NCBI RefSeq assembly: GCF_037975245.1
Contig: NC_092580.1
Coordinates: forward strand, 25,278,501-25,342,500
DNA length: 64,000 bases
Source of the DNA: Apostichopus japonicus
Lineage: Eukaryota > Echinodermata > Holothuroidea > Aspidochirotida > Stichopodidae
Direction of reading: 5' to 3'
The stretch's first letter is position 1. Every line of letters begins with the position of its first letter. The position numbers and the translations under genes were made by a program. The notes under the pieces are model-generated. The model saw nothing but the letters and a program-made list of their open reading frames with translations. It did no database searches and was not told the origin of the DNA. Positions 33,419 to 45,829 of this stretch are shown in pieces.

Positions 33419-33826
33419 TCACTGTACAAAATACCAGTGAACAATACAGAACGCCAACGGCGCTTTTTGCATATTGCAAAGAAAATCATACAGCATGTGT
33501 TTTAATTGAAGAAACAACGACAGTATCATTTGACTGAATACTAAACCAAAGACAACATAGCGGACCCTCAAATGTATTCCACACATCTCATAGGAGAGAA
33601 TATTGTAGCTTTGAGTTTCCCTATTAATAAAACCAATATAACTGTAATAGAAGCTACTTTGAAACATGTAGCATATACTTAGCCAAAAAGCGTTTGAAAA
33701 CTCGCACATTTTACCGTTGCCTATCTCACATATCCTTGCTAACGCACTTGTAACTACAGGTGGTACAGACAGGGGTGAGGGAAGTATTATTAATATGACA
33801 AAATCACGGCTGCTTCTAGCTGTCAC
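33419..33826 (-). other. Unassigned 135-codon ORF
   Basis: The longest open frame in this gap. The translation is hydrophobic and Cys/Tyr/Phe-rich in its second half, with no family I recognise and no flanking splice or start context. The plus strand of 33717-33902 is also open. It may be a repeat fragment; I do not claim it as a gene. Confidence 0.15.
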
Positions 33827-34816
33827 TCCGACATATTACCCCCATCCCAGAAACAGGTCATGCAACAGTGGTTTACATATTAACGTTGTTCCAATCAAGT
33901 AAAGCTCCGGCCGCTACAGTATCTTGTTTTCCTTCATCAATGCAAATTTTTCATCCGAATTGATATTTGAATAAGAAGGAACAGGAAAACAGGTTTATTA
34001 ACAAGGATTCTTCACCAATGAATACAAGGTGATGCAACTTTATAAGAATTATCATTCATTTTCAAATTGGTCACTATTCTGTATCACAGAAGAGGAACGA
34101 AGCAGTTTATTAAACATATTACATTCGTATATTAAACCTCAGTTGCAAACATTTCTTGGATTGAAGCTGTTGTATCATCAAATATTAAAATCCGGCTCTA
34201 TAACGTAGACACATCTGCAAAGCGCGAAAAGCGTTAAAACTAATTTCCTTCTATAAGAGAAGCATGTTAATCACACGCGAGCAAAAATAAAAGGCAATAA
34301 AATGAAGACTTTGGACAAAGTTCGATAACATATTAACTTACTGAGAAACAATACCACAGCTACAATAAATCAGCTAATATATACTTTTTAATATAAAAAT
34401 GAATTTTAATTTCAGTCAAAACAGCACGTGAATTGTTAGTTCAATTTCAGCCACTACGACCATTGTACATTACATTTGTTGTAGTCACTTTAATTGGACT
34501 AAAGGCAGCGACAGAAATACCATCCAAATGTTATCCATGACATTTTCTTCTTTCATATTCTCAGCTAAGACATTGGAATTAATGGAGACATTCTTACATA
34601 TTTGAACTATAACGTAAACAACGGTTATAAGTAATGCTGCAACTTAACAAGTAACACATGGATATTCCGTGTATTAGAGAAAATACTTTGTCTAGCATAT
34701 TTATCACCCATTTCAAACAGAGAATTTGTACAACTAAATGTTCTGGGTAGTTCACTCGAAAAGGTACCGATTCAGTTGCGTTGCGCCCGCAACTCACATC
34801 ATTTGCCAGAGCATAT

Positions 34817-35051
34817 TTAGGCTGCTTTGTGTTCCTCGTCGGTTATCTGCAAATATTAAGAGGGAAACTATACCCATTGAGTGAGATTGTAACTAAAAAA
34901 GACGCTTATCAATTTTCTCTTTCGATTTGGTGATAGTTGCAAGTATCTCTTCGACATGTATTTGAAAAGTGAGTAAGAAAAATAATGTTAAAAGGTTACC
35001 TTTCTCTTTTCTTTACATCTTTTAGCATTGTCTTGTAAGTGTTTTGCTCAT
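34817..35051 (-). pseudogene. Relic of the last two exons of the 18-residue-exon array gene
   Basis: 35051-35000 lies between CCCCAG and GTAACC and resembles the intact penultimate exon 43845-43792 (shared KTM/KSL-x-x-(V/I)KK pattern), but it is 52 nt instead of 54, so the frame is broken. 34846-34817 reads ITDEEHKAA and TAA after TTTGCAG, matching the intact last exon ITKDEYADALKICAGKNT. With the FBXO31 relic at 32782 it repeats the order and convergent orientation of the living pair. Confidence 0.78.
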
Positions 35052-36850
35052 CTGGGGAAAATGAAAGCAACATATTTCATCTAATTTCTAACTCATCAAA
35101 CAAAGAGACTTCTAGCGGCGCACAAAATGTATAATGTACATACGGACGGGAAAACGCTAATCGAGTAATTTTCAGGAACTTGGTAAGGAAAGCCTGCAAC
35201 TTCCTCCAAGCGTTGCTTGAACTTTAAACCACAGTTCTCCATTTCATAAAGTTGTGGTTCCTTAGGTCCCTAGGTACATTTATGTTGTTTTATGAAGGGA
35301 AAGTAATTCAAGAGTTACTCAAAGGAACATAATAGACTCAATGACCATGTATTTTACAGATGAAGTGAAATTGTGCTCACCACGGAAGCTGGTAAGCATT
35401 TCCTCAACCTTTGCATAACGTTGCTTTTATCGTTTTTTCTTATATATTAGGCCACAAATGTCAGTAGGTTTAATGAAAGGGAAAATATTAAGAAATCTGA
35501 CCATATACCATTGTGTCTCACCAGCGTACTTTGCAAAAAGCACAATGGGGGGGGGGAGGGGGGAGTACTTTGATTCACTAATACAAGCCATTTTGTCAGT
35601 TGCTATTTTGGTTGTAATTTATTGAATGACAAAACATTTTAACACTAGAATGGCAAGATGTCCGGCATTGTAAGTCCGACAATTCGGTGCACCTTTCTCT
35701 ATTACGCATGTTGTTTAACATGTATGTTTGGGATTTTTAAGAACAGTATTTGAAGCAAACTAAACAATTGACATGCTGCATTTTACGGAATCCTACACAT
35801 ACACATTTTCACACTACTGCACTGTGTTGAGGGGCAGATGTGACCCGGTAAATGCACGAGATGAAGAGTACATGTGCATACTGAAGAAAAATGGAGAGTA
35901 CATAGCTATCCCCATGGCCCGAACTTGCTCTCCTCGCCCCTGAATGTGTCCTTCGTTTTGATGTAATGTTAGCGGCCACACTAGTTCACAATTCTGACTG
36001 ATGAAATCGTTCGAAACACTGAGCTTCATTAAAATTAAGTTTTTACAAGTCAAGTGTGTAGAGCTTGCGGTTTTAAACATATAATAGCCAGCTATATACA
36101 GATTAAATATGAGTTGTGAGCTAATGGCAGTGTAATTATCATCATGGTTCGTAATTGGAACTGATGAATACTAGGATTTATGTGATATGTTTAAATTACA
36201 TTTGACCATTTAAACACATCAATCCTATGCAACATACGGTAACCATATAGGCTTTTAATTTCTGACCCTGGATTCTAGACTTCGAAGGAAAGTAAACTTC
36301 TACCAAAGAAAATAGCATACCCTCTACATTTAAAATGCAGAAACAATGTCTGCTACTCACATATAGCCTCCTGCACGCAGCTGTGATTAGTGTAGTGACA
36401 TGTAAAATGTTACATACTGTAATTTGCATGCTTTAGCTGATGATGAACACCAACCTAAAGGCTATGATGTGAACTAGCTTTAATCAACTGTGAAGTTTCG
36501 TTATAAACGTAATTATAGCAGTCCTGACAGTCTCAATCATCTTCTTTCCAGAGTAATGTAACCTAAACAATCACTCAATCACAGTGAGGTACACTTCTAC
36601 CACATTTTGTTACTCTAAAAATAGATTATTGAGCAAATGTTCACTAAAGTTAAGAAATGAAGATAGTGTGTATAAGACTTCTATTTGCCAGGCAGCACTA
36701 AAATGACTGTATGTTATAAGAGCTTTGCTTCTAAACTTTAAATGTTTGAAACGTTTTTTAGTAACTAGCAACTCAGTTCAGCAGTCATTGTCTTTCTGGG
36801 ATGAGTTTTGATTAAATATTTTAAGTGACATTTTCTTTTCATATTTGAGT
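35052..36850. other. No gene recognised
   Basis: AT-rich with a G-run at 35548-35565. Minus ORFs at 35814-36080 and 36196-36429 show no recognisable features. The missing 5' exons of the FBXO31-like gene were sought here and not found. Confidence 0.45.
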
Positions 36851-36926
36851 TCTTCACCATTATGGTCAAACCCTTGGACTCTGGTAAATGCAGATTGATC
36901 ACTATGGGGTCTTCTAACAGTAAAGG
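36851..36926 (+). pseudogene. Broken exon upstream of the FBXO31-like gene
   Basis: Reads LHHYGQTLGLW, TAA (36886-36888), MQIDHYG, then a frame slip, then GLLTVK before a GTATGG donor. This is the FBXO31 segment recalled as LHPYRxILGLWQPxxGPYGGLLxV, which directly precedes the VVNG... exon. The lesions are a nonsense codon right after LGLW and one missing G in the GGGG run. The match to the exon at 37941 in order and content makes chance unlikely. Confidence 0.65.
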
Positions 36927-37124
36927 TATGGTTAAGCCAGCAGAATATTTTCTGTGTTCAAAATTAATTTTCTTCTGTGATTAACGAGATGATACTATGC
37001 AGGGGCAATGTTGTCAATATAGGAGCAAAGAAATATGTCTAAACAGCACATTGTACTTGTCTACTATAGAAGGTCTCTCATTGGTGATGTCAATCATATT
37101 GCATTATGGTTTACATTATGGTTG

Positions 37125-37590
37125 AGGGGGCGATGTGGTCAAGTGGTTAAGGCAGTGGACTTGTGATCTAAGGATTGCAGGTTCGAGTCCTGGCCATTCG
37201 AGTCCTGATCATTGCGGTGTGTTCTTGGGCAAGGCACGTTATCTCCATCGCCTCTCTTCACCCAGGTGTACAGATGGGGACCCTGCAAGGTAACTTTTAA
37301 TTACAGTTGCATTCGCCGGTTTTGTGGCTGACCCCTATGGGAAGTCCCCCGGGGACAATTGGTTGTGGTGCACTGTGGTGCCCCAGGAGAGATTGATTTA
37401 ATTGTGCACACTTTGGTGTGTAGGTATGACAAGTTACCATTGACCAGGGGTTAAGTTATCAAGTCGTGTGAGGAGGCTTTAGTCTCATACAAGACTAAAC
37501 CTTTAACGTTCTGCGCCAGGAGTGTCAAGTTGACAGATATGGCGCGTTATACGTGGCCACTTTATTATTATTATTATTTTTATTACACAA
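37125..37590 (+). mobile_element. tRNA-derived SINE
   Basis: Pol III A box TGGTCAAGTGG (37136-37146) and B box GGTTCGAGTCC (37180-37190) form a tRNA-like head. A body with TTCTTGGGCAAGGCACGTTA follows, then a (TTA)n tail at 37560-37586. It lies about 350 bp upstream of the first intact FBXO31-like exon. Confidence 0.85.
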
Positions 37591-37940
37591 TTAGGGTAAT
37601 CTGATTCTAAGTGGAATTTTACCATACATACTGTAGTGAATATAAGATTGTTAGAGTAGAAAGGAGAAGGAAAACTGGCAGGCAAGAAACTTTACTAAAA
37701 GGCTGAGCCAAGTTGCGCTTAATCTTATGAAATTTTCTGCCAATTGCGTAAGCCTTTTTATTTTGTCAGTTGGGACTGTTTTTTTAATAAGCAATCTGAA
37801 TTATATTAGAACTGTCTTTACTGCACCAGCTTGCATGTTTAATGTTGCTTTAAAATGATGTCAGACATTGTACCACTTTGCTATAGCTAATAACTGCAAA
37901 ATTTCAGCCAATCAGATTTGTTTCTTTAAATATCACTTAG

Positions 37941-38111
37941 GTGGTTAATGGTGAAATTATTGCAACACAGTTACAGCCTCCTATTGATCCAGAAGTATGG
38001 ATGCCATTCAAAAGGAAAGACCTCTTCAAAATTTCAGTCGATTCAGAAGGAAAGACAGTGGTAAATTGTCTGCAAGGTTCAGGAGGGCCTCATAAGATTG
38101 AAATAATGAAG
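37941..38111 (+). CDS. FBXO31: FBXO31-like exon a
   Basis: 57 codons, phase 0-0, TTAG acceptor and GTCAGT donor. Starts VVNGEIIATQLQPPIDPEVW and contains GGPHKIEIMK, aligning with the vertebrate GPHHGHIQIVK stretch. No Met lies near its start, so an upstream exon is needed for translation. Confidence 0.8.
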
Positions 38112-41100
38112 GTCAGTTCTACACAAATATGTAAAAACCTGCATTAAAAGAAAACATTTATCCGCATGGTCAAGCTTTGTAGATGAAAATCAGTATTCTT
38201 TACTTACAAAAATATTTCCTTTGAATTTTCACTAGTTGGTTTTATGATGAATTATCTGAAAAACTTACACACACTTTGGATGGCCTAGTGTAGCTTTAGT
38301 TTCTTAGAATCCTACAATGCACAATGCATGGTGTCTGATTGTCATTCTTACCAAAATGTTTTCCCTCAGATATGAATGACAGGACACCTGCTTCTTGTTT
38401 GTGTTGGTTATACATCTGCACTTCAGAGTTGTTACAAAACTTGATCATGTTTGAACAGTAGCTTTAAGATCATCAGGCTCTCCGAAAAGATTGTTGTGGT
38501 AGGCAGTATATAACCATGGCCATACCCAGACATGAATGAGATTGTATGAACTTTGAATCTGGATGGTTTCTTGAACAGTATATGGTCCAGTGGTTCATGT
38601 TACCACACAGTGATATATTTACTATTGTGTATTGTCAACTCTTTACCAACTTTACCTTATTTCCTTTAACAAGCAGGGCAACTCGTCAAACCAATTGTCT
38701 GTGCAATGTAAACAACCAGAGAAGCACAGCAAGTCCAAGAATAGAGAAGAGGTAACAAAAACAGCTTTTCTTTAATTTGGTTGACAGTCATGTATGCATA
38801 TAGAAGTGTTTTGTATGTATAGACAAATAATTGAAAATTTGGTAAACTAAGTATCTTTAGCCAAGTATTGACACAAAGTATGTGACCTCTTTTGCAACTT
38901 TTCATGTTTCAGAAATTTGCCAGTTGGATTCGTGATGAAGTTGGAATACCACTTGAACATGGTGTTCAAGGCTACCAAATGACACTGTTAAAAATTAAGT
39001 ACCTCAGCATCCAGCATTATGAGTAAGATAATAATTGTGCAATATTAATTTGCTTAAATATTATTTTAACAGTGGAGCTTCATAAGCAGCACAGTATTTT
39101 TTAGATTGTATCTGTTTTCTTAGTTAAATCTATTGAGATAAGCATGTATGGCACTCTCCAACAATGAAGGTTTCATCGCCCATTCATTGTTTGGAGTCAG
39201 TTGAGTTCATATATCATTTTGCGGCATTTTTTGCTCAAACTTACTCTTCCCAGGGGTGAATTTAGTTGGAATATTTTATATGGTAATAGTACAGTATATC
39301 AAGGGTCACTCAGGCTATTCCTGCTCAGGCTATGCCGGCTGATGTTTTGAAAGCTCCAGCTTATATCTTTCAGTATTGATAACAGTATTTTGAAGCATTT
39401 TGGAAATATTGTAACTGAAAATAGTTAATGTTATACTTCAAATTTATCTTTGCAATTCAAACTTTGATCAGGTAATTATATTATTGACCGTTGCATAGTT
39501 TTGCTTAATTTGATCTGGTAATATGTTAATGTAACTTTTAATGCACAAACACATAGATTCTGTTTCTGTAGTCAAAATATGCTACAAAAGTAAAAGGTAG
39601 AATCCCTTTAACTTCATATCTTGCAGGGATCGTTTAAATTTCTGACTCAATTCTTCCTGACAATCGTCATCGATATGGAAGATTAAGAGCTTTGGTAAAA
39701 GAAAGGTTAAGTAGTTCTAGCATGTTGAACATTTGGAACGGTTAATATGAAATCTTTAGAGAAATCAACTTTCAGTCCTAACAGCTGAAAGGTCAGGAAA
39801 ACGCACATTGGTCATTGGCACATATCTTCATTGGTCAGGGCAAAAAGTGACTGAAGTAGAAAGCATAGGTTGGACTATGTGTATCTCTGGTTTTATCATA
39901 TGTTAAGGAGAAGTAACTTCTTTTCATCTCTGTTTTAATATACATTACAGATCTAGTTGTTCTTTCACATGCCTTCAACCCATAAATTCATTATCAAATG
40001 TACCTATCCAGTCGGGGCTCTTCAAAGGTACATATGGAGGCCATGGTGTGGAGGTCATTCAGCTTACCTATGAAGGGAACAGATTATATGGAACTAAAGT
40101 CTCAGTAAGTCCAACGATTTGATTTGTTTATTCTGATACCTCCCATTTTTGTTGAAGGTGGTGGGTCTGTTATATACTTATTACATCATAGTTTGCTTTT
40201 CTCTCAAAGATGTTTATAAATGAAAGGTGTGAGACATCATATTTACATGGTAAATGAAAATTGTTCTCGTGCTACATGTAACTTAAAGATGTCGCATTAG
40301 AAAATAAACATTTTGGAAGAAAAGATTTTGTATGACAGTCAACACTATTATATATCTCAATGATTGTAGCATGTTTCTTTAGTTGAGTGAAATAGTAAAG
40401 ACAGAAATTGGAATTTTATGTGACCATTGTACTGTAATGGCAAGTGTAGAATTATGGTCATTGTTATACAGTCAAACAGTAATTTACATATACCTCAGTT
40501 GTAAGAAATTAAAAAAAGAAACAATTCCAGTCAGCTGTAAAAGTAATACAATAAGGTGTGGGGCACGTTGGGGTATGGGTTTGCGGTGATACAGAACTAA
40601 GGATTATGCTTTTCTTTTAAGGGTGACCCAAATGTGCCTGCAGGTAAAAGGAGCATTATAGTTCATTTGGATGAACCACTGGTGTTGAACAGAGAGCAAC
40701 AAAGAGACTTGAATTCAATTAAACAATTGCAAAATGAGGACTGTTCTCTACCAGAGGGCCAGGAAGCACCTGCAAGACAACCATTCTCTATTCCATTTGG
40801 TATTGAAGATAGAGGATTTTTGCAACTATGTGAACAGAAAGATATACCCACCGACTTTTGTAGAGCAAGGTAAAGTGATTTGTTTGTTTGTCTTCCATTT
40901 ACTTAAAGATGATTGTGATAAGAGTATAACTTATGAAAGCAAAAAGATATTAAGTTATTAAAGCACCTTGTACTGCAAGACCATTTAAAGGACTGAAGAA
41001 TGAAACAAAAGAAAAACTCAACAATAGATATTGCAGTGTATGTTTTATATTTGATAAGCTGTTACCTCACACAAAGTACAGCCAATCTCAAATTAAAGCC

Positions 41101-42661
41101 ATGCTTTCGTCCGCTTTCGAAAATCTGCACAAATGCACAATATGCAATAAAAAGTAGATAAAATTAACTTGCTTTTGCAAGGCTTTGGAAAATTCTGTAG
41201 GAATAATATCAAGCGCAATCAACAGTAAATAATGAAGTAAAAGGTATGTCTTTGACAAGCTGTTACTTTAAATGAAGTATAGACAATCTTAACCCCACGA
41301 TTTGAGGCTGTTACCAGAAATCTGCACAGCTGTACAGTCATGCAATCAGAAAAGTAAATAAGAACATTCTGCATATTCAAGACATTGAACCAAAAAAAAA
41401 AGGAAAGAAAAATGCACACAATCAACAGATAATAATGAAATATGAGTTTAGATATATTTATTCAAAAATGTTCAAATGAAGTAAAGCCAATCATTTTTAA
41501 ATCCATGCTCTTACACTTCAAAACTCCACCCCTCCAATTCAGCAAGTAGGCCATGACAAAATGTAGAGTCCTTTTTGTTCGACATCACATACAATATTGT
41601 TTACTAAAATCGAAGAAATAACAACAAAAAGTTTCAAGTTGTGGTATAATCATAACAGCTGTGTGCAACAGTACAGTTTTGAAGGAAAGTTCTGGTCATG
41701 CCAGTTAATTCATCTTATCTATAAATGTAGTTTCATATCTTATCTGATTTCAGAAGAGCAAAAGTGCATATGATCTGATGGGGCTGTTTATGTTGGAATG
41801 CTGTTAAAGCTGCTTCAACATCTTGGGTTTATATTTTTCACTCAAATGTACAAAAAATGAACTGACACACATTTATTACATAGTACCTGAAAGTTTGTTG
41901 AAGCCTTAGAAAACTTGTTGGCACAGGCATTTGTGGCATAATATAGCCAAAATTCAGTATTTGAAAGTATATGTGAAACAGCAAAAGAAACCTGGGTTTT
42001 GAGTGCTATTCTGTTTTACAAAGTTCACAAGCTATCGACATCATGCATTATATAACAGAAGATATGTGGCATATTTAAACAATTCTTCATCTTGGGTTGG
42101 TTTTGACAGGTTTTACATTGCTAGAGGTACATTTCTTCACGCATGGTTATGTTTCAAGTTCATCTACTATAACATTTTCATATGCAATTTTTGATTTTAA
42201 TGAATGTAAATGATTCCCAAAATGTATTCCATACCTTTATGATTTCTCTTGTAATTTATGTATATGAATGGGCCATTTGAGTCGTCATTTTTTGAGAAAT
42301 TTCTACCTTTTACGATGTTTATGAAATAAAGCTACTTATTACCTTTCCAGGTACATAATCTTTACTTGGCTAGTATGCTGGAAACCGTTAACTTAACTTT
42401 GGTGAATTCAACTCAAAATGCAACTTTCAGGCATAGCTGAACTACAAACAATGTTGGCTATTCCTGCAAACATACTTAAAACTGTCTCCTTTTCTTTTTC
42501 TACTTAGGTATTTTGGGACCGGTCTTATAGCTATGCATGGCTTTAGAAACTCATCCAGGACTGACTGTCATTTGGTAATATTCGATGAAGATGTTTTTGC
42601 ATTCCTTTGGATGGAACTGGGCTCACTTAGTGTTTACAGTCGTGCAGATGAATTTTTATAA
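37941..42661 (+). CDS. FBXO31: FBXO31-like protein, C-terminal 303 residues in six exons
   Basis: Homologue of FBXO31, the substrate-recognition subunit of an SCF ubiquitin ligase. Exons: 37941-38111, 38677-38751, 38913-39022, 39951-40104, 40622-40869, 42508-42661; 912 nt, 304 codons with stop, all GT-AG and in phase. Diagnostic matches to the vertebrate protein as I remember it: EVWMPFKRKDLFKI, WIRDEVGIPLE, SGLFKGTYGGHGVEVI, GTKVSGDPNVPAG, FGTGLIAMHGF and FDEDVFAFLWMELGSLSVYS. These build the substrate-binding beta-barrel. The F-box (Skp1-binding) exons were not found upstream, and the adjacent upstream exon is broken, so this may be a truncated copy or a gene starting from another promoter. 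The low-complexity linker in exon 5 is much shorter than in mammals. Confidence 0.83.
38677..38751 (+). CDS. FBXO31: FBXO31-like exon b
   Basis: 25 codons, phase 0-0: a polar linker GNSSNQLSVQCKQPEKHSKS and KNREE. Supported by splice sites and by its place between two conserved exons rather than by sequence identity. Confidence 0.6.
38913..39022 (+). CDS. FBXO31: FBXO31-like exon c
   Basis: KFASWIRDEVGIPLE then a Gln-rich helix and LLKIKYLSIQHYE, matching the vertebrate FRTWLREEWGRTLE...LILMKFIYTSQYD. Ends phase 2. Confidence 0.82.
39951..40104 (+). CDS. FBXO31: FBXO31-like exon d
   Basis: Contains SGLFKGTYGGHGVEVIQLTY, the most conserved FBXO31 barrel motif (GLFKGTYGSHGLE), and ends GTKVS before GTAAGT. 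Confidence 0.9.
40622..40869 (+). CDS. FBXO31: FBXO31-like exon e
   Basis: Opens GDPNVPAGKRSIIVHLDEP (vertebrate GDPNIPAGQQTVEI), then a compact linker with LPEGQEAPARQPFSIPFGI that replaces the long disordered linker of mammals, and closes on a Cys-rich end (FLQLCEQKDIPTDFCRAR). Phase 0-2. Confidence 0.85.
41037..41530. repeat. Degenerate tandem repeat in an FBXO31-like intron, unit about 215 bp
   Basis: Blocks starting near 41050, 41260 and 41470 share AAGCTGTTAC, AAAGTA(C/T)AG(C/A)CAATC, GAAATCTGCACA and AATCAACAG(T/A)AAATAATGAA phrases. Between two and three diverged units. Confidence 0.6.
42508..42661 (+). CDS. FBXO31: FBXO31-like terminal exon
   Basis: FGTGLIAMHGFRNSSRTDCH, then FDEDVFAFLWMELGSLSVYS, RADEFL and TAA (42659-42661). 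Matches vertebrate FYGTGLIAGHGF...[21 protein letters not shown]; it stops about 30 residues earlier than the mammalian protein. A decayed duplicate lies at 32782. Confidence 0.9.
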
Positions 42662-43563
42662 CCAGTTCTTTTTTTTTTAAATTTTGGCAGTTACTGCAAT
42701 TTATTTTGTGGTACCTCTCTCAGAGGAACCTTCATGAACTGGCTATGCAATAACGTGTTCAGCAGATCTACTGAATAGTATCTTCATGGATTACACAGTA
42801 TCAGACTGCTTAATTTTTCAACACACTATCCCATATATACTCTAGAGGATAGTGTGTACTTAAAATGTCAGTACGTCTTACTACTATTTATTTATTAATA
42901 GTGACATATACAACATTCATTGCTCCAGAGATGAGTTTACAGAGAATATTGGTAACACAGTACATATTTGCAGCAATTATATGTAAATATCAACAGCTTT
43001 GTTAATTTAGTAATAGTTTTGATACAATCGTGGGCCAAATTATGGTATTGTGAACTTAAATGATATTATTGCAACCTTTATAAGATGATGGGCAGAGATG
43101 TGAGTGTTTGTATCATTCATATGTGACGGTGTTCAGAAACTCATCAAAATATGGTAAACATTGTCTTTACATCAGTAACCATAGATATAAATAACATGTC
43201 AACATTAACATTCAGTTCAATGATACACATAATGTACATATTAATTGAATGCTTTGAAGAAAGATGCAGTACTAAGGTCAGGCATATGACAGACTATCTA
43301 AAAGTTTGTCAAATTGCTGATAGTTTAAAGACACCAGATATACACAGTTATTGAATACTTGTCTTCATACATGTTGACCTGTTGCTTGTCAGTGCGCATG
43401 TCACAAAATATTGGAAGAGAGGTATCATTATCTTACTCCTGTTTTTACTCCCAGCTTGCACCTATGCAAAATAAATATTATGGCAGTTGCACATAATCAG
43501 AATAGCACTATCGAAGATGAGCCTCTGAACTTTACTAGGGGTTGATTTTGTCATCAGCTCCAT

Positions 43564-45783
43564 TTAAGTGTTCTTTCCAGCACAGATTTTAAGGGCATCC
43601 GCATATTCGTCTTTTGTAATCTGCAAAATGGATGTAGAACAAATGTAAAAACTATCCAAAAATAGTTCTGTTATTGTGCAAACGTTAACCAAAGTTTAGC
43701 GTTACGGGCATGGAAGTGAGATTTTGCAGTGGAATATTTTTCACATAGTACTTATCTGGATGCAGAATTTTTAAAGTACATGTGAAGTTACCTTTCCCTT
43801 TTTCTTGATACTGGTAAGGCTTTTCTTGTATGTGGACTCACTCATCTGAAAGAAATATTACTGGAATGAAACTTCTATATGAACGTTTCTAAGTAATATA
43901 GAAATGCAGTGTAATCAAAGTATGATTCTATATGCAATAGTCCAGTATTTCGTTTGAAACACGAATCAACTGGCTCTTAATATCAGTGAGCATACTGCAA
44001 TAAAGATGCCTTGAAAATTTTATGGATTATAAAGTGACATTTGTTTTCCCTTCAGCCTACAACCGTGAAAGGGGGCAACTATTGCAGAATTACTTAAAAA
44101 CATTGCTGTGGGTTATTGCCTCATATACTCCCTTACCTCACATGAGAAAGTCACAGATAAATGTACGGATCTTCATAGCAAGTCAAAGGGAGACCTTAAT
44201 GATACCCCTATGTCTCTGTGTTTATATTGTCTCAAAATACCAATACTGAGGCTTTATTTCATTACATCCACAAGAACGTCTCTACGACTAGGTTTTTCTG
44301 AGGGCTACAGTTAATATGGAACCCATCACATGAGAGTAGTTAATAGATTCGTTCATAACTAATCGACAGGAATTTTTATGAATGGTTCGTTTTATAGGAA
44401 TGGAAAGGAATCATTTACTTTAGTTCGGACAATTAATTAAACAATGAGAGAGTAGCAGTTAAATTGATTTGCAAACAAGTAAATCTAAACAAAATACCAG
44501 TGATGCATGAAAGCACTCTGCCAGCAGATCCATCGTATTCACTTTATCTAGCTGTAGAGAGAACAGAAATGCATATGATTAGTTTTTTGGCAAATCTTAC
44601 AAATAGGGTTGGGGCGGGGTGGCGGGGGGGGGGTGGGGGTTGCTCTAAGAAGAAGCCGGAAAGTTGTATACATAGCAAATTCTAATCCCTTCTGAAAGTA
44701 ATGCATTTGTGATCTCAGAAAGGAACGCGGGTAAAAGAATGAAGTCGAAACACTTGCCCATTAATTCTCTATACAGCCAGTCTGACATACAATTTGAACC
44801 GTATAGGTTGTAATTTTCTTAGAAGTAATTATACGTTTTTGCAGTGGTAAAATTCAGCAGTACAGACATTTGAAATCCTTCCGTTTTTATTATCTCAATA
44901 CATTACATGTATAGAGATATTGTAACAGTAAGTGGGACTCTCTCCTCTCTTAAAAATTTTTCAGCATCTTCATATAAAGTTCTTTTTCTCTGGAATTTTC
45001 AGAGAAAGCATATATCATATAGGCCAACAAAAGTTACTATTTTTTATTCGAGAATTTTATCTCATTCTATGACTTTTTCACCGATTTATGTCCAAATCGG
45101 GCCAATTTGGTCTGAAATACAGTTTAAACAACCCATTTTTGCACACGCTCTAAAACTTATGTTTTTTGAAAGAGAATAAAATAGAATTGTCTGTCAACAG
45201 TGGTATCGTCTAAGATAGGGTCCTATGTATTATATATTTTATTAACATTTTAAACTTTCATTTGTTGTTTACAGGTAGGTATTAATAAGAATTTTACCAG
45301 CTGTATATGACATTTTATGGCTTTTATTTGCTTTATTTGATGTTAAATGATTTTTCTTTCTTAAAACAACACTGAGCTGCCGCCCCTACTTTTAGTAAAA
45401 AGGTCTGTTTTTGATGATTAAGCCCCGCCCCCAAGTCTGTTTTGTAGCAGATTGGCTATGACTCATGGCAGCTACATGTTAGATATACGAAAATGGCTAC
45501 CCTCGCGACAAATTTTCTGTATTGTAGTTAGGTACGCCAGGTGTAGTGTATTGCATGCTTATTACATATACAAATTCTGTACTGCTGAATTCTACGTAGT
45601 GCATTTAATTTATATTAGGCCTTCGTTTTTGTAACATCCATTTAAGGATAGTACTGGTGTTCAGGTAGCTTTTCAGAGCAAGGGCCATGATAAGTTTGTT
45701 TGATTGCCCTTCATGTATTTTGTATAATTACGTATACACATTCTTTTATTTCTGAAGGCTACTTACTGTAGGCCTAGTGCATT

Positions 45784-45829
<46 letters not shown>

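Noticed and set aside
33419-33902. 135-codon minus ORF and 61-codon plus ORF as a small gene
   Set aside because: No recognised family, no splice or start context, and both strands open; listed only as an unassigned ORF at low confidence.
37125-37200. A functional tRNA gene
   Set aside because: The A and B boxes are there, but no proper cloverleaf closes and a SINE body and (TTA)n tail follow.
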